From Clostridium gelidum (lineage in GTDB: Bacteria > Bacillota > Clostridia > Clostridiales > Clostridiaceae), in contig NZ_AP024849.1 in NCBI RefSeq assembly GCF_019977655.1, positions 3,567,001 through 3,631,000 on the forward strand: a stretch of 64,000 bases of DNA. The letters run 5' to 3'. How positions within the stretch are numbered: the first letter of the stretch is position 1; each line of letters starts with the position of its first letter. The translations under genes and the position numbers were made by a program. Below, one piece after another: positions 52,563 through 61,032 of the stretch. Below the pieces are notes generated by a model, which made no database searches, was not told where the DNA came from, and saw only the letters and a list, made by a program, of their open reading frames with translations.

Positions 52563-53459
52563 TCACCTTACCCAAGCCCCACTCCTATCGAATGTCCAAC
52601 CATCAGGCGTAACACAATCACAATACATCATCCCATGCTCATTAAAGCAATAACAATCCCCATCAATCCAAACCCATAAAGGTTTATCCTTACTCCCCTT
52701 AACCATCTTGCAACTTTCATCTAAGTAATACCAAAATCCATCACTATTATCATAATACCAAGCCTCCTGCAGTGCATATCCCCTATTATCAAAGATATAC
52801 CACTCCCCATCAATTTCTTTCCATCCATTATCAGCATTATAATAATATTTATCAACCTCGTTTGTGCAATACCACCATCCAATATTATTTTTATTCCACC
52901 CAAACTTCCAAACATTATTACTTGAACCATCAGCACCAACTAACCCACAAACAATAGCTCTTGCAATAACTTCTGGATCATACACATCGGCATCAGAACT
53001 ATCAGCAAATAAACACTCAACTAAAATTGCAGGCATAACAGTTTTATTAAGAACAATAAGACTTCTTGTTTTCACTCCTCTATTAGGTAAATTTACAGAA
53101 CTGGCTAAAGCGTTACTTACCTTTATGGCATATTGATTAGCCACTTCTGATTTTCCAGCAACACATACCTCAGGTCCTATCCCTCCCCCTGCATTAATAT
53201 GAATTTCCACATAAAGGTCTACCTCTAAACTTTGTGCTATTTGATTAGCTTGAATTGCTCTTAAGTAGCAGTCTTCACAGTCATATTTATTATTTTCATC
53301 AATCCTAAGCAAATAAGCACCATGACCTTTTTGCTGTAAATATTCTGCAACTAAAGCTCCAATAGCCCTATTGCAATTACTCTCATCCAGCCTATCAATA
53401 ACACCACAACCAACATTCCCACTAGCAGTATGTCCTACTGCTATTATAAAATTACTCAT
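52563..53459 (-). CDS. N-acetylmuramoyl-L-alanine amidase with cell-wall-binding repeats
   Basis: 298 residues. Amidase_3 domain 1-175: zinc ligands in AVGHTASG, VEIHIN and the catalytic Glu in AILVECLFAD. C-terminal aromatic repeats of the CW_binding_1 type (NNIGWWYCTNEVDKYYYNAD, GEWYIFDNRGYALQEAWYYD). No signal peptide, so it resembles a phage endolysin released via a holin, or is exported otherwise. AAGGTG site before the ATG. Confidence 0.9.
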   Translation of the reverse strand: MSNFIIAVGHTASGNVGCGVIDRLDESNCNRAIGALVAEYLQQKGHGAYLLRIDENNKYDCEDCYLRAIQANQIAQSLEVDLYVEIHINAGGGIGPEVCVAGKSEVANQYAIKVSNALASSVNLPNRGVKTRSLIVLNKTVMPAILVECLFADSSDADVYDPEVIARAIVCGLVGADGSSNNVWKFGWNKNNIGWWYCTNEVDKYYYNADNGWKEIDGEWYIFDNRGYALQEAWYYDNSDGFWYYLDESCKMVKGSKDKPLWVWIDGDCYCFNEHGMMYCDCVTPDGWTFDRSGAWVR

Positions 53460-53536
53460 TTATACACCTTCCCTTTCAAATTTCTTGTTTTCTCATATAG
53501 GATATACACTTCTGAAAAAAGTGCGCTAGCACAATT

Positions 53537-53613
53537 AAGAACTTTTCACCTATAAAAAAAATAGCTATGCTACATATAAGAACTTTTCACTTCTAAAAAA
53601 GGTAGCTATGCAC
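53537..53613. repeat. Direct repeat x2
   Basis: Two 36-39-bp units of AAGAACTTTTCAC, an A-run and TAGCTATGC, upstream of the amidase gene; partial third unit near 53614-53632. Confidence 0.6.
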
Positions 53614-53674
53614 CTATAAAAAGACTGGCTTTGCCACAATACGGAACTTTCCTGCAACCAAGAACTTAAAAAAA

Positions 53675-53710
53675 TTCCAAGGCTAATTGTAGCCTTGGAT
53701 TTTCTTTTAT
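53675..53710. terminator. Bidirectional terminator
   Basis: TCCAAGGCT/AGCCTTGGA stem; TTTTCTTTT on the plus side and TTTTTTTAAG on the minus side. Confidence 0.7.
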
Positions 53711-53740
53711 CCATATTTATCGTGTCTATATTTATTCTGT

Positions 53741-53854
53741 CTAATCAACACTAAAATTACAAACAATATTCGTAGTTTCTTCTATATACGCCTCAGCAAC
53801 CTTATCAATCTGATCACAAATAAATTTAAGGCTACAATTACTACAATCATTCAC
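53741..53854 (-). CDS. Small Cys-containing protein (37 aa)
   Basis: GTG start overlapping the upstream stop (GTGA). VNDCSNCSLKFICDQIDKVA, four Cys in all. Third of three overlapping minus-strand small frames. Confidence 0.4.
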   Translation of the reverse strand: MNDCSNCSLKFICDQIDKVAEAYIEETTNIVCNFSVD

Positions 53855-53961
53855 AACCCTTCCTCTAATAAAGAGCAACCCAGTTCACAATCTAAAGTAG
53901 AATCTCTAATCATTATGGCAATATCTTTTTTGTCATAGTATTCATCGTATTCTGTAGTCAT
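53851..53961 (-). CDS. Small acidic protein (36 aa)
   Basis: ATG overlaps the stop of the frame upstream (ATGA). MTTEYDEYYDKKDIAIMIRD then STLDCELGC. No independent ribosome-binding site, consistent with coupling. Confidence 0.4.
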   Translation of the reverse strand: MTTEYDEYYDKKDIAIMIRDSTLDCELGCSLLEEGL

Positions 53962-54101
53962 TTGAAGTGAGAATCCAAAAGTGAATGTCCAAATTTTATA
54001 TTTGGATACATGAACTTTCTCTGTGAGCATCTTGCATTTGGTTCTTCGAACTTCCCCAGCGACTGAATAGGAGTCGGGTTTCCTTTTTCTTCTTCATCCA
54101 T
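53958..54101 (-). CDS. Small protein (47 aa)
   Basis: MDEEEKGNPTPIQSLGKFEE, then RCSQRKFMYPNIKFGHSL. GGAG 11 bases before the ATG. Together the three frames could also be one decayed phage gene. The gap 54102-54365 holds only AATAAATATT repeats. Confidence 0.4.
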   Translation of the reverse strand: MDEEEKGNPTPIQSLGKFEEPNARCSQRKFMYPNIKFGHSLLDSHFK

Positions 54102-54365
54102 TTAACAACACACTCCAAAATTTATTTGCAACTTAAAAAATTCTTGCTGCTACTATGGATATATGTTTCAATCTCAAAAATCACATAAAAGCAACTAACT
54201 TTTTTATACTCATAATCTCTGAGCCCTCATTTTTGGCGCATATTCTGAAGAATAAATATTGTTCAGAATAAATATTCTTCACCATATTTATGGAGAAGAA
54301 TATTAGAATATTTCAATTTAAACCATATATCCTATTTAAGAATACTAAGTAAAGGAGATAAATTT

Positions 54366-54983
54366 ATGGGTAAGAAAAAACCACCAGAACCCAAAAATGA
54401 TTTCGCTTGTGAAGAGGATCTTGATGTATGTTCTTTTAGCGAAGAACCAATTATAACAGGAAAGTGCATTGCATTTTTTTCATTCAGTGATGATAAAGCA
54501 GATAAGATTAATGAACCAGCTATTACTCTATCAAATAATAATATTCATGCTTCTGAATTAGCTTCTACTAAAACTCTAGATTTTAATAATTCTAGTATCA
54601 ATAATAATACCATTGCTCATGCTGATACTAATACTAATGATATTGATAATTTTAATAGTGACATTGCTAATATTACTAAAAGGGATAGAAACAGTTCCAA
54701 TATTTCTACTTCATCAATGTCTCAATTAAAAACTCTCTCAAATAATGAGAATAATACCTTAACAGACAATAGAAAATCACCAATAGTTAATGGATGTGCA
54801 CCACCTATCGATGGAGAATACTTAGATATCAAAAGAACCTATATGCTCCGTTCATCTACTGTTAGAAAACTTAATGAACTTAAGAGCATTCACCCTAATT
54901 TAAATACTTATGTCAGTACTTTGGTTGATTTAGCTATAGCTGATTATTATGAGCACATAATCAATCAAGGTGGCACACAATAA
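54366..54983 (+). CDS. Protein with long disordered linker and C-terminal ribbon-helix-helix-like domain
   Basis: 205 residues. Residues 1-40 contain a few Cys; 50-140 are low-complexity Asn/Ser/Thr; 150-200 (LDIKRTYMLRSSTVRKLNEL, NTYVSTLVDLAIADYYEHI) look like an RHH DNA-binding domain as found in phage and plasmid regulators. Strong AAAGGAGATAAATTT site. Followed by a YvrJ-type gene. The last 50 codons are duplicated at 59108. Confidence 0.6.
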   Translation: MGKKKPPEPKNDFACEEDLDVCSFSEEPIITGKCIAFFSFSDDKADKINEPAITLSNNNIHASELASTKTLDFNNSSINNNTIAHADTNTNDIDNFNSDIANITKRDRNSSNISTSSMSQLKTLSNNENNTLTDNRKSPIVNGCAPPIDGEYLDIKRTYMLRSSTVRKLNELKSIHPNLNTYVSTLVDLAIADYYEHIINQGGTQ

Positions 54984-55081
54984 TTTATTTTGAATATTAT
55001 TATTGATTCCAAGAATTTATTTATCCTTTAATATGAAATAATATACTTCCTCACATATATCCTAATTAGGAGGTGATGATC

Positions 55082-55282
55082 ATGGAAGTTAATGAATTAA
55101 TTAATCTGATAGTCAATAATGGGTTTCCTATAGCTGTTGCCGCATATTTGCTAATACGCTTAGAGAAACAAATTAATAACTTATCTACATCAATTAATAA
55201 ACTCAATACCATAATATCAACAAAGCTTGGGGTTGTTCTAGATGCAGCTGGATCTAGTGATGATTCTAATAAAGTGGCATGA
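55082..55282 (+). CDS. YvrJ-family small membrane protein (copy 1)
   Basis: 66 residues from ATG 55082 (GGAGG eight bases before). One membrane segment (NNGFPIAVAAYLLIRLEKQI) followed by a helix, as in YvrJ and related holin-like phage proteins. Second copy at 59359. Confidence 0.75.
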   Translation: MEVNELINLIVNNGFPIAVAAYLLIRLEKQINNLSTSINKLNTIISTKLGVVLDAAGSSDDSNKVA

Positions 55283-55285
55283 GAA

Positions 55286-55324
55286 AAGGCAATAAACATT
55301 TTTATTTTAATGTTTATTGCCTTT
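55286..55324 (+). terminator. Terminator of YvrJ copy 1
   Basis: AAAGGCAATAAACAT/ATGTTTATTGCCTTT, 14-15-bp stem. Confidence 0.8.
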
Positions 55325-55477
55325 AATTTTGTTTATATTTGGGGTTCTGTTAGATTAAATTATTGATATATGAATAGTTCAATTTGAATTTAAATCATCT
55401 ATTAATACACCAATAAAGAAGATTACGTAGAAAATTTTATTAGGTTTTAATTAATAAACATATGCATATTTAAACAG

Positions 55478-57280
55478 TTATTTTATCCTTATACCTGCTA
55501 ACTTAAGTAAATGTATAGCATTTCTAGTAGTTGATACTCCTTCTCGAATTTTGTAGTCAAATTTTAATTCATTATTTAAATAATACTCTTTAAAATGATA
55601 ATTTTTAATCTTAGAGTATTTGTACTGTAAATCGCACAATTCTAAGTCATGGGTAGAAATAAGTCCTGATGCCTCTTCATCTCCTAATTGCTTTATTAAT
55701 GCTATAGCACCATCATGTCTATCAAGAGAATTAGTTCCCTTAAATAATTCATCTAAGAGGAAAAATACTTTTTTATTCTCCTGTACCTCTTCGACTATCA
55801 TCTTTATTCTTAATATTTCAGCGTAAAAAGAAGATATATTATTTTCTAAGTTATCACTTGTTCGCATACAAGTAAAAATCTGCATTAATGAACATTCAAA
55901 CTTTTTGGCACATACAGGTGCTCCAATATAACTTAATATTAAATTTATGCCTACAGTTCTTAAAAATGTACTTTTACCAGACATATTTGAACCAGTTATT
56001 AGTAAAATATTTTTTGTTTTGTCAATTGTAGTATTGTTACACACCATTTTTTCACCTAAAAGTGGATGACCGATTTTTTCAGCTTTTATTATATAATCAT
56101 TATCTGAAATCAAAGGCATAACCCACTCTGGATTCTCATAAATAATATTTGAAATGCTATTTAGTGCTTCAAATTCTCCTATAACATCAAACCACTTTTT
56201 CAAGTCTTTGCCTGATTTAATTCTCCATTTTTCAAATAGTATCATACATTGATAATCCCATAACAGCAATATATTAATTATTATAAAGAATGCATTATTT
56301 CTTTCAGATATTTTATCATATATATTAGCTAATTTTTTTATTGCGGCTGCTGCATCTTCATCTTTAGAAATCACTAAATTATTTTTTAGCTGTTTTAAAT
56401 AATCACTTTTAAAATCCTTTTCTATAATTAAACTTAACAATCTTAAATATATATTTATACTATTTTTATATTTATAAATATTATTAAATGTTGCACTTCT
56501 TTTTTTTGCACCGATAAATAAAATTGCTAATTGGGCAAATGACATAAAGCATAGTAATTTAAAGTTTACTAAAGAAGTAAAATAGGCCAAAATAATTAAT
56601 AAAAGTGTTATACCTGGCAATAATCTAACTAATAAAATAAGCCAAGTCTTAGCATATAACTCATTTCTATCTTTCGACCATTTATATAACTCTTCTGGAT
56701 TAATACACTCATTAGAAATAATCATTCCTTCTGCCTCAAATAGTTGTCTCCATTCTAAATCAGCAGCTAACTCCTGCAAAGATTGTTGCATTGTATTTAT
56801 ATCCAAAGGAGTTTTTAATGGATTTGTAAGTCTACTTTTTAAATTTTGCCTTCCCATAAATGTTTTACTACTATTAATCCACTGAAACAATGAGCCTTTT
56901 CCAAATATATCTAAATCATTAGAATAACTATGCTCTTCATTTTTAAATTCGCTACCATCATCCTCAAAGCTTTTCCATTGTCCATTTAGTTTCTTTATCT
57001 CCTTTTCATTTATATTTTTTAATGCTATAGAATATTTTCTTTTTTTAATTTCCTTATCATGTTCAATGACTAAATAAATAAAAATAAGTAATTGAAGAAT
57101 AAAAACTCCTATGCTTATGTAATAACTTTTAATTCTAAAAGTATAGAATGTAACACTTAAACCAATAATTAAGGTAAAAAATCTTAAATATGCTATAACT
57201 TTTATTGATTTGTTTTCTTCTTTAATTAAGTTGTTATAATTTTTCAATCGGTTAACATAATCATCGTATACACTAGTCAA
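55478..57280 (-). CDS. Membrane-associated MutS-family ATPase
   Basis: About 600 residues from TTG 57280 (GGAG seven bases before). Two N-terminal membrane segments (FFTLIIGLSVTFYTF, SIGVFILQLLIFIYLVI) and a second pair near 225-265. C-terminal MutS ATPase: Walker A ITGSNMSGKSTFLRTVGIN, Walker B VFFLLDELFKGTNSLDR, STHDLEL. Lacks the mismatch-recognition domain of MutS1. Similar membrane MutS paralogues occur in Firmicutes; their role is unclear and probably not classical mismatch repair. Confidence 0.85.
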   Translation of the reverse strand: MTSVYDDYVNRLKNYNNLIKEENKSIKVIAYLRFFTLIIGLSVTFYTFRIKSYYISIGVFILQLLIFIYLVIEHDKEIKKRKYSIALKNINEKEIKKLNGQWKSFEDDGSEFKNEEHSYSNDLDIFGKGSLFQWINSSKTFMGRQNLKSRLTNPLKTPLDINTMQQSLQELAADLEWRQLFEAEGMIISNECINPEELYKWSKDRNELYAKTWLILLVRLLPGITLLLIILAYFTSLVNFKLLCFMSFAQLAILFIGAKKRSATFNNIYKYKNSINIYLRLLSLIIEKDFKSDYLKQLKNNLVISKDEDAAAAIKKLANIYDKISERNNAFFIIINILLLWDYQCMILFEKWRIKSGKDLKKWFDVIGEFEALNSISNIIYENPEWVMPLISDNDYIIKAEKIGHPLLGEKMVCNNTTIDKTKNILLITGSNMSGKSTFLRTVGINLILSYIGAPVCAKKFECSLMQIFTCMRTSDNLENNISSFYAEILRIKMIVEEVQENKKVFFLLDELFKGTNSLDRHDGAIALIKQLGDEEASGLISTHDLELCDLQYKYSKIKNYHFKEYYLNNELKFDYKIREGVSTTRNAIHLLKLAGIRIK

Positions 57281-57380
57281 TGCTTTTCTCCAATCATATT
57301 TTGAATATTTTGTTCTATATATATTATAAAGTATGCAATAATTCTTACACAAAAAACATCAACATGATTTAACTATTGTA

Positions 57381-57472
57381 AATCACTTATAGAATATTTG
57401 GTAAATATCGCATTATTCATTTTTATTAATTACTACATCAAAATTTACTAGTGTGTAGCATAATAAATACAC
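57381..57472. repeat. Dispersed repeat, diverged copy (5' of MutS paralogue)
   Basis: GGTAAATATCGCATTATTCA matches the promoter arms at 22.7 and 60.9 kb; TAGTGTGTAGCATAA matches the GCGTAGCA element. The 57473-57693 stretch shows no gene. Confidence 0.45.
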
Positions 57473-57693
57473 CTGCCTATAGCTTTACCACATTTTTCAA
57501 ACTCGACTAGACCTATCACTACTAGTATTAACAACGTTAAAACAACATGTTTCACTATAAAGTTATAAATTTTATCTATAAAAGGTGTATAATTCATATC
57601 ATTAAATCTTCCTTTTATAAAAATATATTTTATTTCTTTTTTACAGCAACTTCTGCATCTTTTATGAATATTAAGTTTAAATCATATATTGTT

Positions 57694-58332
57694 TTATTCA
57701 ATTTTAATCACATTCCCAATTACTCTTACACTATCATTATAAACTATTATTCCATCACCATCTTTACAAACATAAACTACCGTATTCTTAAGTCTTGCAT
57801 AAGTTCTAACTGAATCCAATGATTCTTCTGTTCCATTCCAGTGAGGCATAAATTCAAATTCTACAAAACCTAAAGCACACTTATCATCAATACCTATAAA
57901 ATTTTCATCACCGTCCTCACCATAACCCGCTATTTCAATTGTTTTAGTCATGAGAATACTTCCAGCACTAATACCTATCAAAATTCCACCATTATTTACA
58001 TACGATTGTAATTGTTCTACAAGACCTCTTTTCCTCAAAAGATGAAGGAAGTAAAACGTATTACCACCTGAAAGATGTATTGCATCAAATTTAAATATGT
58101 CCTTTATTTTTAATTCATCATATTCTAAATCTAAATCAAAATACTGTATGTTTTCAATTCCTAAAGTATTATAATATTTCACCTTAGGCTTAAAATACTT
58201 TCTTGAAATGTCTGAACATGAAGGTATATATGCTATCGATGGATTTTTCTTATTAAGCATTTTTAAAAGTTCATCATCAATTTTCCTATTTTCTTTAATC
58301 AATTGGTCACTATATAATATTAACTTTGCCAT
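57694..58332 (-). CDS. Peptidase S51 (dipeptidase E)-like protein
   Basis: 212 residues. IHLSGGNTFYFLHLLRKRGL and the nucleophile elbow GGILIGISAGSILM are hallmarks of S51/class I glutamine-amidotransferase-like peptidases; Asp/Glu and His partners follow (GFVEFEFMPHWNG). Cleaves Asp-X dipeptides in known members. Cytoplasmic. Start at ATG 58332. Confidence 0.88.
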   Translation of the reverse strand: MAKLILYSDQLIKENRKIDDELLKMLNKKNPSIAYIPSCSDISRKYFKPKVKYYNTLGIENIQYFDLDLEYDELKIKDIFKFDAIHLSGGNTFYFLHLLRKRGLVEQLQSYVNNGGILIGISAGSILMTKTIEIAGYGEDGDENFIGIDDKCALGFVEFEFMPHWNGTEESLDSVRTYARLKNTVVYVCKDGDGIIVYNDSVRVIGNVIKIE

Positions 58333-58729
58333 TACCATGCCCCCATTTAATCATGTTACTTTGATTTCTATGCAATTCGCTTTTAATTACTATTCTGTAT
58401 GATACAATATAACTATTATATTATAATTGTATTTATTTACAAGTTTTTCATATGTTTATATTGATACTATTGTCTAATAAATTCATATTTTTAAGATGAT
58501 ATTAATTGAAAAACTCAAAAAGAAGCTAAATCTAAATTAAAGGTTTATGAAGATAACTTTGCTAACAAAAGTGACAATTCAACCTTAGGTAGCTTCTACT
58601 ATGATTGGTTATGGAATATTAAGAGGCCATCATTAAAAGATTCCACCTTTGAAAAATGGGAAGGAGTATGAGAAGATTAATTGTATGTTTGATTAAAGGG
58701 CCGTTACAATATTGCAACAGCCCCTAATC

Positions 58730-59090
58730 TTATTTAATATACTTTTGATTTTTGCTATTAGGCTTATCTGGCAAAGTCCGCTTTAACTTGCCATTTTCTA
58801 ATAGAGGATTTACAACTGCTTCAAATACGGCTCTTTCTGCATAATCTGGCTTTTCTATTCTATCCATTAATACTACATTATGTGACCAAGTAATTTGTGC
58901 AACAACCTGTTGCACAAATTCTAGACTTTTATACTCTAATGCAAATTTTCTCATATATTTTAAGTTTCTTGGAGAAAAGCCTTTTAAATCTTGGAATTCT
59001 GATTTAATTTCTTTTGCAATATTATCGATTACTTTTGCTCCCCATTCATCTTTATTTTGATAATCTAATATAATATTGCCTATATTCCAA
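58730..59090 (-). pseudogene. Chimeric gene fragment: DUF1016 N-terminal part joined to AlbA_2 pieces
   Basis: One open frame: NKDEWGAKVIDNIAKEIKSE, GFSPRNLKYMRKFALEYKSL, VVAQITWSHNVVLMD (DUF1016/YhcG N-terminal domain), then RIEKPDYAERAVFEAVVN (HATPase part of the gene at 38285), then PLLENGKLKRTLPDKPNSKN (its extreme C-terminus). Relative to 38285 about 470 bp are lost between the last two pieces, with ATTTA at both break points. Confidence 0.75.
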
Positions 59091-59111
59091 TATAATATTA
59101 GATTATCAAAA
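59055..59111. repeat. Perfect 23-bp inverted repeat at a rearrangement junction
   Basis: TTTTGATAATCTAATATAAT plus ATT (59055-59077), 11-bp loop, exact complement at 59089-59111. The right arm runs directly into the duplicated RHH segment. Confidence 0.85.
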
Positions 59112-59260
59112 GAACCTATATGCTCCGTTCATCTACTGTTAGAAAACTTAATGAACTTAAGAGCATTCACCCTAATTTAAATACTTATGTCAGTACTTTG
59201 GTTGATTTAGCTATAGCTCATTATTATGAGCATATAATCAATCAAGGTGGCACACAATAA
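59108..59260 (+). pseudogene. Duplicate 3' end of the RHH-domain gene
   Basis: Matches the last 50 codons of the gene ending at 54983 (RTYMLRSSTVRKLNELKSIH ... INQGGTQ) with few changes, without start or N-terminal part. Confidence 0.8.
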
Positions 59261-59358
59261 TTTATTTTTAATATTATTATTGATTGCAAAGATTTATTTA
59301 TCCCTTAATATGAAATAATATACTTCCTCACATATATCCTAATTAGGAGGTGATGATC

Positions 59359-59559
59359 ATGGAAGTTAATGAATTAATTAATCTTATAGTCAATAATGGG
59401 TTTGCTATAGCTGTTGCTGCATATTTGCTAATACGCTTAGAGAAACAAATTAATAACTTATCTACATCAATTAATAAACTCAATACCATAATATCAACAA
59501 AGCTTGGGGTTGTTATAGATGCAGCTGGATCTAGTGATGATTCTAATAAAGTGGCATGA
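59359..59559 (+). CDS. YvrJ-family small membrane protein (copy 2)
   Basis: 66 residues, two substitutions from copy 1 (P to A in NNGFAIAV, L to I in GVVIDAAG). Ribosome-binding site and terminator were duplicated with it, so it may be expressed. Confidence 0.7.
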   Translation: MEVNELINLIVNNGFAIAVAAYLLIRLEKQINNLSTSINKLNTIISTKLGVVIDAAGSSDDSNKVA

Positions 59560-59562
59560 GAA

Positions 59563-59602
59563 AAGGCGATAAACATTTTGATTTAATGTTTATTGCCTTT
59601 TA
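59563..59602 (+). terminator. Terminator of YvrJ copy 2
   Basis: AAAGGCgATAAACATTttgatttAATGTTTATTGCCTTT, one mismatch relative to copy 1. Confidence 0.7.
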
Positions 59603-59700
59603 AATTACAGATAATTTATGAATTATAATACCTCATATTACCACTTAGGTAATATTAACCATATTATTTGCAAGAAATATAGATTTAGTGCATTTATGCT

Positions 59701-59790
59701 TAGTATTGTGTGTTAAAAAAATCGTAAATCCAATCTCTTGAATAATACGATTTTACAATTTAGTCTTTAATTTTATTAATTCATCATTAA
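59701..59790. repeat. Dispersed hairpin repeat, diverged copy (3' of hydrolase)
   Basis: TTAAAAAAATCGTAAATCCA then CTCTTGAATAATACGATTTT: stem AAATCGTA/TACGATTT around the conserved TTGAATAATA. Confidence 0.6.
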
Positions 59791-59892
59791 AGAATAATGT
59801 GAAATAATTTAACTACAACTTGGAATTTGCGATAATAATCAATCCACTTTCTGCGCACATAATAGACATGGTTGCATCTTTTCTCATTAACA

Positions 59893-60780
59893 TTAATGAG
59901 ACGTGTCGTTTACCAAACTAGCAATAGCTTCAACTATGCATTTCCACGTTCCCTTAGGCATATCATGTCCCATTCCTTCAATCAAAAGTAATTTAGCATT
60001 AGGTATTGTGCGTGCTGTATCTTTTCCTGCTTCAACAGGAAACAATGGATCTGCAGTTCCATGAATCACCAGTGTTGGAACTGTTAATAATGAAAGGTGT
60101 TGTCTCCTATCTCCATTAGCGACCAACGCCGCATTTTGGCGTACAGCTCCTTGTGGATAATAAGAACGATCATAGCTTTCTTCAGTATACCGTATTGCAC
60201 GTTCTTCTTCAAAAGGAAACCCTCTACTCCAAAGACTTTTCCACATACGTAAAGTATAATCAATATATGCATCTCGTCCATTTGGGGGCGTTGCTGTAAC
60301 AATCTCCAATGTTTCTGGTGATATTTGTGGATTATTGGGATTACCTGTAGATGACATAATAGAAATTAAACTATATATACGTGAAGGGTGACTATAGGCA
60401 AAAACCTGAGCAATCATGCCTCCCATAGAAGCACCACAGATGTAAGCCTTCTTTATATCCAACGCATCTAATAAGCCAGCCACATCATCAGCCATATCTT
60501 CCAATGTATATGGTGTCTTAATTGGTTTTCCCTCTTGTGCTGCCTGGTATATTCTTACCATATCAGGAATACCCGCCGCATCGAATTTTGTAGACAATCC
60601 CACATCGCGGTTGTCAAAGCGTATAACTTGTAAATTTTCCTTTGCAAGCATTTCACAAAAATCTGGTTCCCAAAAATTTAGCTGAGCACCATTTCCTGCA
60701 ATAAGTACTATAGTGGGATTTGTCTTCTCCCCAAAAATTTCATATTCAATTTGTATTCCATTTGCATTTACGCGTGCCAT
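59893..60780 (-). CDS. Alpha/beta hydrolase
   Basis: 295 residues. VLIAGNGAQLNFWEPDFCEM oxyanion region, RFDNRDVGLSTK, nucleophile elbow CGASMGGMIAQVF, acidic HGTADPLFP, catalytic His in GMGHDMPKG. Family includes esterases and homologues of aclacinomycin methylesterase. Less AT-rich than its surroundings; flanked by relatives of the array repeat on both sides, like the genes at 26-35 kb. GGGGGATATATGCG before the ATG. Confidence 0.9.
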   Translation of the reverse strand: MARVNANGIQIEYEIFGEKTNPTIVLIAGNGAQLNFWEPDFCEMLAKENLQVIRFDNRDVGLSTKFDAAGIPDMVRIYQAAQEGKPIKTPYTLEDMADDVAGLLDALDIKKAYICGASMGGMIAQVFAYSHPSRIYSLISIMSSTGNPNNPQISPETLEIVTATPPNGRDAYIDYTLRMWKSLWSRGFPFEEERAIRYTEESYDRSYYPQGAVRQNAALVANGDRRQHLSLLTVPTLVIHGTADPLFPVEAGKDTARTIPNAKLLLIEGMGHDMPKGTWKCIVEAIASLVNDTSH

Positions 60781-60880
60781 CGCATATATCCCCCTTTTGT
60801 ATTTTTATTATGAATATAATACTATAAAACGTCTGTTTATCAATTTGTAAATAAGCGATTGTTACTTCACAATAATTTAC

Positions 60881-60937
60881 TATTCTGTATTAATTATAGC
60901 ACAGTTTGTAAAAATCGTATTATTCAGTTTTCAAAGA
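60881..60937. repeat. Dispersed repeat, promoter arm (split by ISLre2)
   Basis: Minus-strand TGTGCTATAATTAATA promoter then AATCGTATTATTCAGTTTTC; ends in the 9-bp duplication TTTCAAAGA. Continues at 62651. Confidence 0.65.
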
Positions 60938-61032
60938 GGTTGAGTCAAGTAAAAGTTGGCAAGAATTTTATTTAAATTATTATCCATTATTTTACATTGC
61001 ATTTTTAAAATTTCCCTACCCATACTGTATAT

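Noticed and set aside
59343..59576. Minus-strand frame over the YvrJ copy
   Set aside because: Shadow of the plus-strand gene; the same shadow exists at copy 1 and lacks a start signal.
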